Positions 46,961 to 55,077 of a stretch of DNA of 55,077 nt are shown in pieces (position 1 is the first letter of the stretch; each line of letters opens with the position of its first letter). Made by a program: the position numbers and the translations under genes. Source of the DNA: Chrysochromulina parva (lineage: Eukaryota; Haptophyta; Prymnesiales; Chrysochromulinaceae); NCBI GenBank assembly GCA_002887195.1, contig PJAB01000036.1:1-55077 (forward strand), in the 5' to 3' direction. A model generated the notes under the pieces. It was not told the DNA's origin and made no database searches. It worked only from the letters and a program-made list of their open reading frames with translations.

Positions 46961-47172
46961 TCTCTGAAGGGCCGACCGAGTTCGAGAGATGACGAAAGTA
47001 CAACTTTGGAGATCGCGAGAGATTTTTCTTCATGGATGCAGAGGAACTGAATAACGGCATCAGTACATCAGCTGCGATGGACTGTGGTTGTGGGAGCAAT
47101 GCTTGTTTGCACTTTTTACACTTGACGAGACATGAACGTGAACCGCGAAACGACCGGACCCTCCTCAACACG
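46961..47172. promoter_or_regulatory. Head-to-head promoter region
   Basis: 212 bp between the lumenal-protein start (-) and the chosen HMG-box start (+). If the earlier in-frame ATG at 47032 is used, only 71 bp remain. No core motif stands out. Confidence 0.35.
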
Positions 47173-47658
47173 ATGACCGTCCCAGGTCTGGACGCGCCGG
47201 CTCAGGCCATCCCAGACGGGGTGCCGAGTGAACTTGCGTCTCTGCTGGCAAAGGAAGATCCAACCGTAAGAATTATAGCGCAATCGTTCATGAACTCGGC
47301 GCACGCCATCAAGGAGAATGCGTTTCTGCTGCGCTCGCTGATGCCTGGCGGCAGGCCGCCGAAGCTCAAGCTTAACAAAGACGACGCGTCAAAGAGGGGG
47401 AGGAAGAAGAGGAAAACGGAGTCCTTGGACGGCGACGACATGGTCGAGAAGCCCGCAAAGAAGAAGCGAGCGGCGTCGGGCTACATTCTCTTTTCCAATC
47501 ACATGAGGCCTAATGTGACGGGAACACCGCCAGCCATCATGAAGGAGCTCGGGTTCCTGTGGAATCAGTGCAGCGAGGAGAAAAAGGCGGAATGGAACGA
47601 GAAAGCGAAGACAACGGCAGCCGACGCTGACGCAGCGGGCGACGACGATGGCAAGTGA
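47173..47658 (+). CDS. HMG-box chromatin protein
   Basis: This 161-aa protein ends in a single HMG box (about residues 93-148: AASGYILFSNHMRPN…PAIMKELGFLWNQCSEEKKAEWNEKAK), with the conserved aromatic and basic positions of the L-shaped DNA-binding fold. Before it are Lys/Arg-rich clusters (KRGRKKRKTES, KPAKKKRAAS) that should act as nuclear localisation signals and DNA contacts, and after it a short Ala/Asp tail. Non-sequence-specific DNA bending in the nucleus is expected. An ATG 47 codons upstream is in frame, but the Cys/His-rich leader it adds (DCGCGSNACLHFLHL) is unlike the rest, so I start at MTVPGLDAPA. Confidence 0.78.
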   Translation: MTVPGLDAPAQAIPDGVPSELASLLAKEDPTVRIIAQSFMNSAHAIKENAFLLRSLMPGGRPPKLKLNKDDASKRGRKKRKTESLDGDDMVEKPAKKKRAASGYILFSNHMRPNVTGTPPAIMKELGFLWNQCSEEKKAEWNEKAKTTAADADAAGDDDGK

Positions 47659-48007
47659 CAGCGATGAGTGAGACCAAGGACCGTCTGCGTGGCTACACGT
47701 AGCATTCTCTACACGTAGCGTTCTAGGATCTACGACCCCCGGCGGAGCCCAACTCTCGGAGCTGTGCGGACTCTTACCTATACCGAGCTTGCGGTGCGCA
47801 TTGGCGGTGCTTCCCCGCCCGCATCGTGTCTGCAGGCGGCCTACCATAGATTGAGGCGACTTCAAGGAGACTCTCGGAGTCTCGGACACAGGATCCGGAT
47901 ACGAAATGTGACCTTGTGTGGTGTACTGTGATCGGTACCAAAACCATGAGAGCGCGGTGTTCTCTCAGTCCTAATGCAAATTGCGGAATATCCGGTAACA
48001 TGCGATG

Positions 48008-48119
48008 CAATGGTAACTATTGTTTTATCATGCGTTACCATTGTCGATTGTGCCTAACCGAATTGAGCCATGGCATTCGGAGCGCATTGTCGATTGTTAT
48101 ACCATTGTTACCATTGTCG
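48008..48119. repeat. Cluster of GTTACCATTGTCG repeats
   Basis: CAATGGTAAC (48008-48017) is the exact inverse of GTTACCATTG (48034-48043). GTTACCATTGTCG occurs at 48034-48046 and again at 48107-48119, and CATTGTCGATTGT occurs twice (about 48039 and 48085). The cluster is compact and AT-richer than its surroundings. Confidence 0.8.
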
Positions 48120-48126
48120 GTTAACG

Positions 48127-48157
48127 CCCGGTCGTTAACACCGCGTTAACGACCGGG
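48127..48157. repeat. Perfect 13-bp inverted repeat
   Basis: CCCGGTCGTTAAC (48127-48139), spacer ACCGC, then GTTAACGACCGGG (48145-48157). The arms match perfectly and each contains a HpaI-type GTTAAC palindrome. The repeat could form a hairpin or bind a dimeric factor. Confidence 0.9.
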
Positions 48158-48625
48158 GGAGCCGGACACACGATACAGTCTCACACGAACCACACAAACC
48201 GAACCACCTCAATAACCAAGTACCCCACCCCAGACCCACCATGCACCAACTCAAGACGATGCTCCTTGCGCCAGACCACACCCGAACCGCCCGGAACGCA
48301 CGCGTCGCCACAAACCACTCCACTCACCCAAGGGAGGTGGTGGTGACGGAGATGGCGACGGCGCCCAGACGAGGGAGCAGCGAGGGCGCGAGCGAGCACG
48401 ACGTGTTTATACCGGTACCGGTGTGTCCCGGCTCCCCCTTTTTACCGGCACCGGTACATGTAACTGCTCCCTTGCCCTTCTCTCTTGAATTGGCTGACCT
48501 ATTTTCCAGTGGAAAGCCCAGCGAGCCAGGGTCGAATCGGCGTCCCGACGTGCAGTCCCGACGATTCAAATTCACGAGGCATCCCTCTTGCCCCTCGCCA
48601 CCACGCGCGAGCAGGTCTGATCGTC

Positions 48626-49834
48626 ATGTTGCCTTTTGCCAACCATTCGACCACAGCGCCGCGGCGTTCACTTGCATCGTTAGACTTCAGCTGCCCGTCC
48701 CTAGATCAGAGCACTAAGGAAATGCGCGCCAACGACCCTGTTGACTGTTGCTGCCGCATCAGCTGCAGTGGAACCAGGAGTTGTTCTTCAGCCTATGATG
48801 TGTGCCGCTCAGAGCTGCAGTGCACTAGTGTACGCCGTAGTGGAAACTGGGCGACGCTCAAGAGGGCACCACAATGGTGGATTCGAGCTCCAGGCCTGCA
48901 ACAGTGCATGGATCTGGAAACTGACTTTGGATCTCGAAAAGAAGATCGGCAGCCGATGTTCAAAGCTTGGCGAAAGCATCACTGTGACGACTTCACTAAC
49001 GGGGACCAACTTACAGTCAGTCGCAACCACAAGCTCATTTTTGACATCGGATTCCATTCAGGCGAAGATTCACTTTACTTCCTGAAGAAAGGCTATGACG
49101 TCGTTGCTGTCGATGCTAACCCATCACTGATCGAAGATGGGCTGTCCCGGCCAGTGATGCATCTCGCAAGGCTATCAGGGCAGTTTCATGCTCTTGCGAG
49201 AGGAATAGTAGGCCGAGCCGCACAAGAGAATCAAACGCTGACTTTCTACGTGCATCGCAGCGTTACAGAGTGGAGTACCTTTGTTCCACCTTCACGCAGA
49301 ACGAGGGGAGATTTCAGTGCGATTACCGTCCCCATCACGACCTGCGGCGACTTGATACGTCAATTTGGCACGCCATACTATATGAAGGTGCTGCGAGTGC
49401 CTCCACCCCATCACCCTTTTTTGCGGCTGTGCCGAGTGCCGCTGACGCACGGGAACGCATGCCGCCTATGCTCGGACATGCTGCAGGTTGATATCGAGGG
49501 TTTCGACAAGGAGTGCTTGCGATCCTTGGAAATTGGCCGATTGCCGACTTACTTGAGCACCGAGGATCCGCTGCAGCTGGACCACCTGCTTTCTCTGGGT
49601 TATCGCTCCTTCAGGATGGTATCCCAAAGTGTTGCCCGCCGCGGTGGTCGCCAATTTTCTGGTGGGGTGCCAGAAGAGATCAAGGTTGCTTGGGGGGAGG
49701 CTGCCAGCATCAGGACGCATCCCTTCTACTCAAGAGAGCACATGCACGAGCGGATGGACATCCATGGGAATCGACTCCGCGAGGAGCACGATCTCCATGC
49801 AAGCTTGATCGTACATGGAACCAAATTTGCGTAA
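48626..49834 (+). CDS. FkbM-like SAM methyltransferase with an in-frame intron
   Basis: The core is a class I methyltransferase of the FkbM type: motif I LIFDIGFHSGEDSLYFLKKG (about residue 137 on), acidic motif II VVAVDANP, and YYMK-VDIEGFDKECLRSL across the splice junction, with the VDIEG motif typical of FkbM. Family members O-methylate small molecules or glycans. The spliced length is about 369 aa; leaving the 99-nt segment in would put 33 foreign residues (VLRVPPPHHPF…) between YYMK and VDIEG. The N-terminal 120 residues are Cys/Ser-rich without a domain; starts at 48626 and 48722 are both possible, and a further 5' intron may exist. Confidence 0.7.
   Translation: MLPFANHSTTAPRRSLASLDFSCPSLDQSTKEMRANDPVDCCCRISCSGTRSCSSAYDVCRSELQCTSVRRSGNWATLKRAPQWWIRAPGLQQCMDLETDFGSRKEDRQPMFKAWRKHHCDDFTNGDQLTVSRNHKLIFDIGFHSGEDSLYFLKKGYDVVAVDANPSLIEDGLSRPVMHLARLSGQFHALARGIVGRAAQENQTLTFYVHRSVTEWSTFVPPSRRTRGDFSAITVPITTCGDLIRQFGTPYYMKVLRVPPPHHPFLRLCRVPLTHGNACRLCSDMLQVDIEGFDKECLRSLEIGRLPTYLSTEDPLQLDHLLSLGYRSFRMVSQSVARRGGRQFSGGVPEEIKVAWGEAASIRTHPFYSREHMHERMDIHGNRLREEHDLHASLIVHGTKFA
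49388..49486 (+). other. In-frame intron in the FkbM-like gene
   Basis: Donor ATGAAG|GTGCTGCGAG, acceptor CATGCTGCAG|GTTGAT; 99 nt, phase 0, no stop. Removing it restores the continuous family motif YYMKVDIEGFD. It contains a CCACCCCATCACCCTTTTTT pyrimidine run. Confidence 0.82.
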
Positions 49835-50924
49835 TCGGCGTGGCAGTGCAAGCATCTTGGCGCTATCCTGCTGTCCGTTGAGGTGAGAGAGAACAGTCTG
49901 TTAGCTCTGTGCACGTTCTCACGCGCTGCATGCACTCGCGCCAATGACTAGCGCCGCGCGCATTCACGGTGTTGAACGGGGGTTCTATTGAATATGCCTC
50001 GACTCTGTCGTCTGTGTTGTACACATTTAACACCCGGATATGTCGACACGCAAAGCCAAATAGGCAAACGCGCGGATGTCCGAAAAATTCGAAATATGTA
50101 ACGATACTCGATAGTCGCAAAGTCGGTTGTCGCGCCAGCCGGTTCGAGAATGAAGCGGTTTGACGGAGTCGCGGGACTGGAAGTGCACACGTCTCTCGCG
50201 TCCCTGGTACCGACCAAGCTAACGCCGGACGCGGGTGTGACGAGCGGTACTATCTTGATAATTGTGTTGTCTAATTGTGTTAGAGGCGTAAACGTTCCAA
50301 TCGAATTAACGTTCTATAACGGAATTCAAATTCGAAATTGCGAGTACATGAGTACGGTAGCCCGAACGAGCAAGTACTCAGCACTTGTGTTGACCGAAGG
50401 GTGCGCGGAGCCAACCTTTTGGAGACGGTGGTGTGGTGAAATAGCGTGGGGCGGGACCGCGCACCGCGCGGTCGAGTGGTTCTAAGCTACATGTAAAGTA
50501 ACTAAGTAAGGAGCTTGACGGGCAGCTGGGGGAAAGGACAGATGTGGGAGGAACTGTGGATGTACTGAACAAACATCTACATGTAACATGCAATCCTGTG
50601 TTTCGTTAAATGTCATCTCATGTGTATCGTCATACGGGGGAGAAGTGTGAGTCTCCGTGTGTCGTCTGTCGAGTTTTCGAGTAGGTTCGATTTCAGGAAA
50701 AATCTCTTCTCGATTGCGCTCTTCTCTCTCTCTCTCTCTCTCTCAGCAAGGTCAGGTCGAACCGCTCTCGACCGCTGATAACATGAAGCTCCATGACTCA
50801 AAACCACAGGATACTTCCTAGCGGTGGAGTTATGTTTTGATGAAACGAGCAATCATGGCGGAAAAGAGAACGCGACTCACGAGCGAAGACGGGCGCGTCC
50901 GCCGAGACAAGACGATTTCGCGTT
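49835..50924. other. Intergenic region, no gene supported
   Basis: 1.09 kb between two plus-strand genes, clearly AT-richer than coding DNA. TACATGTA occurs twice (50488-50495 and 50578-50585). A 111-codon ATG frame (50150-50485) has no domain and lacks the GC-rich third positions of neighbours. A (TC)n tract ending in CAG near 50746 could be the acceptor of a 5'-UTR intron. Confidence 0.4.
50723..50744 (+). repeat. (TC)n microsatellite followed by AG
   Basis: Eleven TC units, directly followed by AG|CAAGG. As well as being a microsatellite it has the form of a polypyrimidine tract and 3' splice site, 179 bp before the next gene's ATG. Confidence 0.85.
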
Positions 50925-53900
50925 ATGAACACAGAGGACTGGGTCGAGTGGGCTACACGGCAGCGGCGAGCGATGAACCAGCGTGCGCGCGAGAGGCGTG
51001 AGGCCTTGCAAAAGGCTCTCCCTTGCGCGGCGCCGGCGCCGACGGCAGTGCGGCCACGTACTGCAGCCGCCCAGCCGCCCGCAGGCCCGACGCCGCTAGC
51101 GGAGCGCGAGTTGCCTCATGCAAAAGTTGCCGCCGCAGCTCGGCTTGCATCGGCGCGCTCTCAATTTTCGGCAGCCAGCCGCGCGGCCGCCGCCCGTCGG
51201 AGGGAGCATCAGGAGAAGCTGCTCGCCAGAGAGAAACGGACTCGGCAACTGGCGAACGCGGTGGCGCCACTGCCCGACCACACGTCAGCAGCACCGCCGC
51301 TGCTGCCACCGCTGCCGCCAACCCCAGAAGATTTCGAAGGCCCGGGCAGCGAGTCTCTCGAGGACCTGGCGCTGCCGCTGGACATCCCGCTCGAGCTGTT
51401 GACGCACGCGCCGAGCAGAGACGAGAGTGCCGACGCGTCAGGTTCCGACAGCGACCGCCTCTCGGAAGCGCGCGCGCTCTCGGCTCTGCTCCTCGAAGCG
51501 AGCAACGAGCGACGCTCGAGCGGCGGCATGGCCAGCGATGACTCTCCGGACGCGCGCTCAACGCCGGCTTCATGGCTGCCGCTGCTGCCCTCGACCGAGG
51601 ACAGTCGGGCCTCGATCTCCAGAGTGAGCTCACTCAACGCCATCGCCGACGCCGACGCCACTGGAGATGAGGGTGACGAGCTCGCTTCGGAGGAGGCGCG
51701 GGTGGCTACGGACGAGGCGGACCGACAATCGTGGCTTCGGAAGGCGCAGGCAAACAGGGCACAATGGGAGGCAAGCACGCAGTTCCCGTCGCCGGCGGCG
51801 CAGGCGGGTGCAGAGGCGGTGGCGACCGGATTGGCGGCCGCTGAGGCGGCCATCGAGGCGGCTGTGGCGGCGCAAGATGAGGCGGCGGCGGACGCGCGCT
51901 GGGCGGCCGAGGTGCGGAGGCACGAGGAGCTGGAGGAGCTGGCCCCGACGGCGGCCGCAGGCACGTTGCCGCCGCCGATGACGACGCCACCGCCGCCGCA
52001 GCAGCAGCAGGCGCAGCAGCAGCAGCAGGCGCAGCAGGCGATGGCGGCGGCAGCGGTGCGCGCGGCGCAGCAGCAGCAATATGCGGCACAGCAGGCGATG
52101 GTTGCGGCGGCGGCGAGGCACGTGGCGGTGGCGGAACGCGGGCGCCAGCTGCGCCAGGCACAAGAGCTACAGCTCACCCACGTCGCCCTCGCCTCGCAAC
52201 GCCAACACGTCGCGACGAAGTTGGACGCGGCCTTCAGTGGACTTCGCGGGACGCCTAACCAGGCAGGCCCGCCGACGCTGCAGCAGCAAGCAGCTGCCGC
52301 CTCCACGGACAGCGATGTCGCCGCCTCCGCCACCTTCGCCCATGTGGCTCCGGTACTGGTACCCGGCCAAACGCTTCTTCCGAATTCGACCCCGCTGCTC
52401 TCCACACGCCCCACGCGGCGCCGCACCCACTCACCCGCTTCGGGGGAGACGCCGTCCACGGGCGCCTCGAGCTCCGGCGGCCTCGCTGCTGGTCTCGGTC
52501 GCGGAGGGGCAGGGCGCTGGCCGGCGCCGCTGTTGAGATCACCTCTGCCAAAGCCCCCTCTTGCCACGGAGTACGTGACGCGCGCGATGCCCCCACCTGC
52601 GTCGCCATTGGCATTTCGCACTTCGTCGCGCGCGTCCCGTCATGCCTCCCACGACGACGCGTCGCGTACCGCCTCGCCGCCGGCGCGCACCGCGCCGTCG
52701 GCTGCGGCAGCGGCGCCAGCGTACATGCCAAAATCGCCATCGCGCCTCGGAGCCGCTGCGCCGCCATACTCGACGCTCAACACGACGCTCAACACGACGC
52801 TCAACACGACGCTGTGCCAATTCTCAGCCGCGCCGCCTCCGGCGATGGTGCACTCGCCCAAGCCCATGCGACTGACGCCCTCGCGCTCCGCTCCCGCTGC
52901 CGTGCATCACGCTGTGTGGCACGCCGCCCCGGCGTATTCGGCGACCTTCGGCGGCCCGGTGGCGTTCTCCTTCGGCGCTCCGGCGCCCATTACGTTGGCA
53001 CAATTCGAAGCTGCCAAATTCAATTTGGCACAGTTCGAAGCTGCCAAATCCATCTTCGGTGGATGGGCTCGGCCGCCCACCACGGCGCCTTTCATGTTTG
53101 CATGCGCATCACCCGTGCCAGCACCCGCGGCAGCGGCAGACTTCGACGATGAGGCAGTTGCGGCCTCCACCGCTGCCGCCATCATCGCCCTCGCCCTCGT
53201 CGCTCTGGATGATTTTTTGGATGGGCGGCAACGTCCTGAGGCTGCCGCACGGCCTCCTCCGCAAGTGCCACCAAAGTGCTTGGCCACCGCAGGAAGGGAA
53301 GTGCGCACGGCTACGGTCTCGTTGCCGTCGAAGCTAACGAAGCCCTCGAGGGCTGAGAGCGCCATGCCGATTGCTGGGAGCCTTCCAAAACTGCCCAACC
53401 ACCGTCCCACTGCCAAGCGTCCCCAGACGGTAAGCAACCCGCCGGATGCCGGATGCCAAGGAGACGCCCCGGAGGAGACTCCCCGGATGCCGGATGCCGC
53501 AGAGGAGACGCCCGCACCCGGGGAGGCCACCCAAAGAGGCTTTCGGAGAGAAGGGGAAACTCGCGGGGGGCTCGTAGATGAAGCCTCCTCGTCCGTGCCA
53601 CCTTCGTCCTTGCTACCCTCGTCCACCATGCCGCCAGAGACGCCCCGATTGTCCTCGATGGAATCCTCGTCCACACCTCGTTCACAGCCAGCAGCGCTCC
53701 CTTTCGCTGCGCTCCACGCCTCACCTGCCTATGCGCGCTCTTCGCCTGCTTCGCCTGCTGCTCCCTCGCCGCCGCTCCCGTCGTCATCCGCATTCGTGCC
53801 CTGGGCTGGGCCCCTGATGACGCCGCTCATCCGGACGGCTTCGCCCGAGCTGCTCCCCCATCGTGCACCGCCGCCCTCATCGTCGCCGCCCGCAGGCACT

Positions 53901-54692
53901 TTGGACTCCGTGGACCGTACCACGACGGCGCTCTTGATCCGTACCACTCCGCCCGTACTGCCGTCGTCGTCGTCGTCGCGGCGCTCCTCGTCGTCGAGGC
54001 AGACTCCGGTCATCGCCGTTGATCTGGTCGAAGACATTGCCATCTCCCGCTTCGTGGCCGCGGCGCAGCGATCCGCGCAGCCGCCGCCGCGGAGCTCCAC
54101 ATCCCCAGTGCTGGTGACGGGCTTGGCTCGAGGCTTGGCAGCGAGCGCCGACGCCTCGGCAGAGGCGGCGCTGACGTCGTCAGTGCTGCCGCCGCCGCAA
54201 TCGACGACACGGCGCGCGCAGTCGACGCACCGCTTGACAGATAGCAGCTGGGGCGTGCCTATCGTGGTATATGGTGGCGGGGGCTGCGGCAGCGGCAGCG
54301 TCGTCGGTGGCGGCATCCGAGACGAGGGCTATGCCGCGCGCCATCGGACCTCCGTCGCGCTGCCCTCGGGCTCCTCTGCCCCTGCCCGACCGGTCTCCCG
54401 ACGTGTGAGCGCTGCATCGGAGGCGCCTTCGGTCCCTGCATCGCTGCCAGGAGCACCGCTGGCGCAGGCGCAGCCGACGTCTACGCGTGTGGGGCCGCGG
54501 GCCCCGCCGCCCCGTGCCGCCCCGGCGCCGGTAGTAGCAGCGGCCACGATGTCGCCGGCATCCCCCCATGCCACGTCTGGACGTGGAGCCTCCCGTCTGC
54601 AAGAGCTCCAAGGGCGCTTGAAGCGCATCCGCCAGGTGATCAATTCCGTTGGCGCGGCGGGAACCGATCATTTGACGTTTTCGGCCGTTTGA
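50925..54692 (+). CDS. Large low-complexity protein of unknown function
   Basis: A single 1255-codon frame starts at an ATG with a well-formed basic/aromatic N-terminus (NTEDWVEWATRQRRAMNQ, predicted helix). Most of the rest is Ala/Pro/Ser-rich and probably disordered, with an acidic Ser-rich part (about 160-260), a Gln/Ala coiled-coil-prone region (about 355-430), LNTTLNTT and LAQFEAAK tandem repeats near 617-710, and a short hydrophobic patch STAAAIIALALVALDDF (about 747-763). The C-terminus returns to an ordered-looking basic amphipathic helix, LQELQGRLKRIRQVINSVG. The two conserved-looking ends and the strand-consistent GC3 argue for a real gene, perhaps a scaffold or cytoskeletal/centriolar protein, but I do not recognise it. 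Confidence 0.6.
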   Translation: MNTEDWVEWATRQRRAMNQRARERREALQKALPCAAPAPTAVRPRTAAAQPPAGPTPLAERELPHAKVAAAARLASARSQFSAASRAAAARRREHQEKLLAREKRTRQLANAVAPLPDHTSAAPPLLPPLPPTPEDFEGPGSESLEDLALPLDIPLELLTHAPSRDESADASGSDSDRLSEARALSALLLEASNERRSSGGMASDDSPDARSTPASWLPLLPSTEDSRASISRVSSLNAIADADATGDEGDELASEEARVATDEADRQSWLRKAQANRAQWEASTQFPSPAAQAGAEAVATGLAAAEAAIEAAVAAQDEAAADARWAAEVRRHEELEELAPTAAAGTLPPPMTTPPPPQQQQAQQQQQAQQAMAAAAVRAAQQQQYAAQQAMVAAAARHVAVAERGRQLRQAQELQLTHVALASQRQHVATKLDAAFSGLRGTPNQAGPPTLQQQAAAASTDSDVAASATFAHVAPVLVPGQTLLPNSTPLLSTRPTRRRTHSPASGETPSTGASSSGGLAAGLGRGGAGRWPAPLLRSPLPKPPLATEYVTRAMPPPASPLAFRTSSRASRHASHDDASRTASPPARTAPSAAAAAPAYMPKSPSRLGAAAPPYSTLNTTLNTTLNTTLCQFSAAPPPAMVHSPKPMRLTPSRSAPAAVHHAVWHAAPAYSATFGGPVAFSFGAPAPITLAQFEAAKFNLAQFEAAKSIFGGWARPPTTAPFMFACASPVPAPAAAADFDDEAVAASTAAAIIALALVALDDFLDGRQRPEAAARPPPQVPPKCLATAGREVRTATVSLPSKLTKPSRAESAMPIAGSLPKLPNHRPTAKRPQTVSNPPDAGCQGDAPEETPRMPDAAEETPAPGEATQRGFRREGETRGGLVDEASSSVPPSSLLPSSTMPPETPRLSSMESSSTPRSQPAALPFAALHASPAYARSSPASPAAPSPPLPSSSAFVPWAGPLMTPLIRTASPELLPHRAPPPSSSPPAGTLDSVDRTTTALLIRTTPPVLPSSSSSRRSSSSRQTPVIAVDLVEDIAISRFVAAAQRSAQPPPRSSTSPVLVTGLARGLAASADASAEAALTSSVLPPPQSTTRRAQSTHRLTDSSWGVPIVVYGGGGCGSGSVVGGGIRDEGYAARHRTSVALPSGSSAPARPVSRRVSAASEAPSVPASLPGAPLAQAQPTSTRVGPRAPPPRAAPAPVVAAATMSPASPHATSGRGASRLQELQGRLKRIRQVINSVGAAGTDHLTFSAV
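52771..52815 (+). repeat. 12-bp tandem repeat (CGCTCAACACGA)
   Basis: Three to four head-to-tail 12-bp units encode LNTTLNTTLNTTL within the low-complexity protein. The repeat keeps frame. Confidence 0.85.
52995..53054 (+). repeat. 30-bp tandem duplication encoding LAQFEAAK
   Basis: Two 30-bp copies starting TTGGCACAATTCGAAGCTG and TTGGCACAGTTCGAAGCTG encode LAQFEAAKFN and LAQFEAAKSI. Few mismatches indicate recent duplication. Confidence 0.85.
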
Positions 54693-55077
54693 ACCCACGG
54701 TAATAGCAGAATAGAAACTTATTTACCTAAAGCCGTTGATTGTTACATGTAAAAAGCCGTATACCGTATAGACGCGTAGAGCGCGTCAGCGTCGGCCGCG
54801 GGTTCGGTCGGCTCCGGGTCCGGCTCCGGCGTCCCCGTCCGGCGGTCCCCGGGCGTCGCAGGGGTCGCAGTGGGCGTGCTGCTGAGGTGGAGACCTGCGA
54901 GTGCTACATGTATGGTGGGTCGGGTTGGTTGTGGGGTTCGTCTGTGTGATCGCCCGGCGGTAACTTGATTCGGAGATGTGCGTGACCACCCCCCTCTTCC
55001 TCCCGATTCCCCCAAAATTCCGTAAATCCGTAAAAAAGTTGTATTTCCCTCTGTGTTGAGGCCCAGAGCTGCCCTTT
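54693..55077. other. 3' flank of the last gene; window end
   Basis: 385 bp without a supported gene. TACATGTA occurs at 54744-54751, 52 bp after the stop codon, and again at 54905-54912. The first could lie in the 3' UTR or polyadenylation region of the preceding gene. Confidence 0.4.

Larger units (their letters stand above)
47659..48625. other. Repeat-bearing intergenic region
   Basis: About 970 bp without a supported gene. It is AT-richer from 47880 to 48125, where direct and inverted repeats cluster, and has a 9-bp inverted repeat GTACCGGTG (48415-48423) / CACCGGTAC (48449-48457) next to TACATGTA at 48455-48462. The last 150 bp are probably the FkbM promoter and 5' UTR. Confidence 0.4.

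Noticed and set aside
50150..50485. 111-codon ATG-started frame in the gap before the last gene
   Set aside because: No domain, no targeting signal, and base composition like intergenic DNA.
50684..50700. GGTTCGATTTC resembling a tRNA T-loop
   Set aside because: The flanking bases do not pair as a T-stem and no anticodon or acceptor arms can be drawn.

Overview
The window looks like nuclear DNA of a GC-rich, intron-poor unicellular alga with a secondary, red-lineage plastid; a haptophyte is my best guess, but a pelagophyte or another GC-rich chromist is not excluded. The reasons are eukaryote-only genes (TOR kinase, NUP98, ARPC2, ULK4, EML), short GT-AG introns, plastid presequences with a signal peptide followed by a Phe-containing motif (…VRA|FQQ, …LVAFAP), and no operons or bacterial RNA genes. 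I see no rRNA, tRNA, CRISPR array or intact mobile element.

Layout. 0.3-7 kb: a PBZ-finger SEN1-like helicase (-) head-to-head with a TPR/2-oxoglutarate oxygenase (+). 8-17.3 kb: an EML-type WD40 microtubule protein (+), a ULK4/RUNKEL-type pseudokinase (-) and a small plastid membrane protein (+). 17.6-23.2 kb: a CheR-like methyltransferase (-), a polytopic membrane protein (-), an RGG protein with five CysRS-like repeats (+), and an open stretch right after its stop that looks like a thylakoid-lumen protein. 24.7-31 kb: NUP98 (-), ARPC2 (+) and a plastid-targeted hypothetical (-). 31.2-41.9 kb: a very large TOR kinase (+) with one intron built from tandem copies of its own splice boundary. 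42-50 kb: a proline-rich EF-hand membrane protein (-), a GT61-like glycosyltransferase (+), an ML-domain/I29-propeptide fusion (+), a two-exon lumenal protein (-), an HMG-box protein (+) and a FkbM-type methyltransferase (+). 50.9-54.7 kb: a large low-complexity protein (+).

Genes mostly alternate in orientation. Seven adjacent pairs are head-to-head with roughly 160-300 bp between start codons, so shared bidirectional promoters are likely. The genes do not form one pathway. Themes are growth signalling (TOR), cytoskeleton and cilia (EML, ULK4, ARPC2), nuclear transport and nucleic acids (NUP98, SEN1, HMG, CysRS-repeat protein), plastid biogenesis, and secretory or surface glycan chemistry. 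Where the longest open frame began with GTG, TTG or CTG, I moved the start to an in-frame ATG; N-termini are therefore the least certain part of the annotation.
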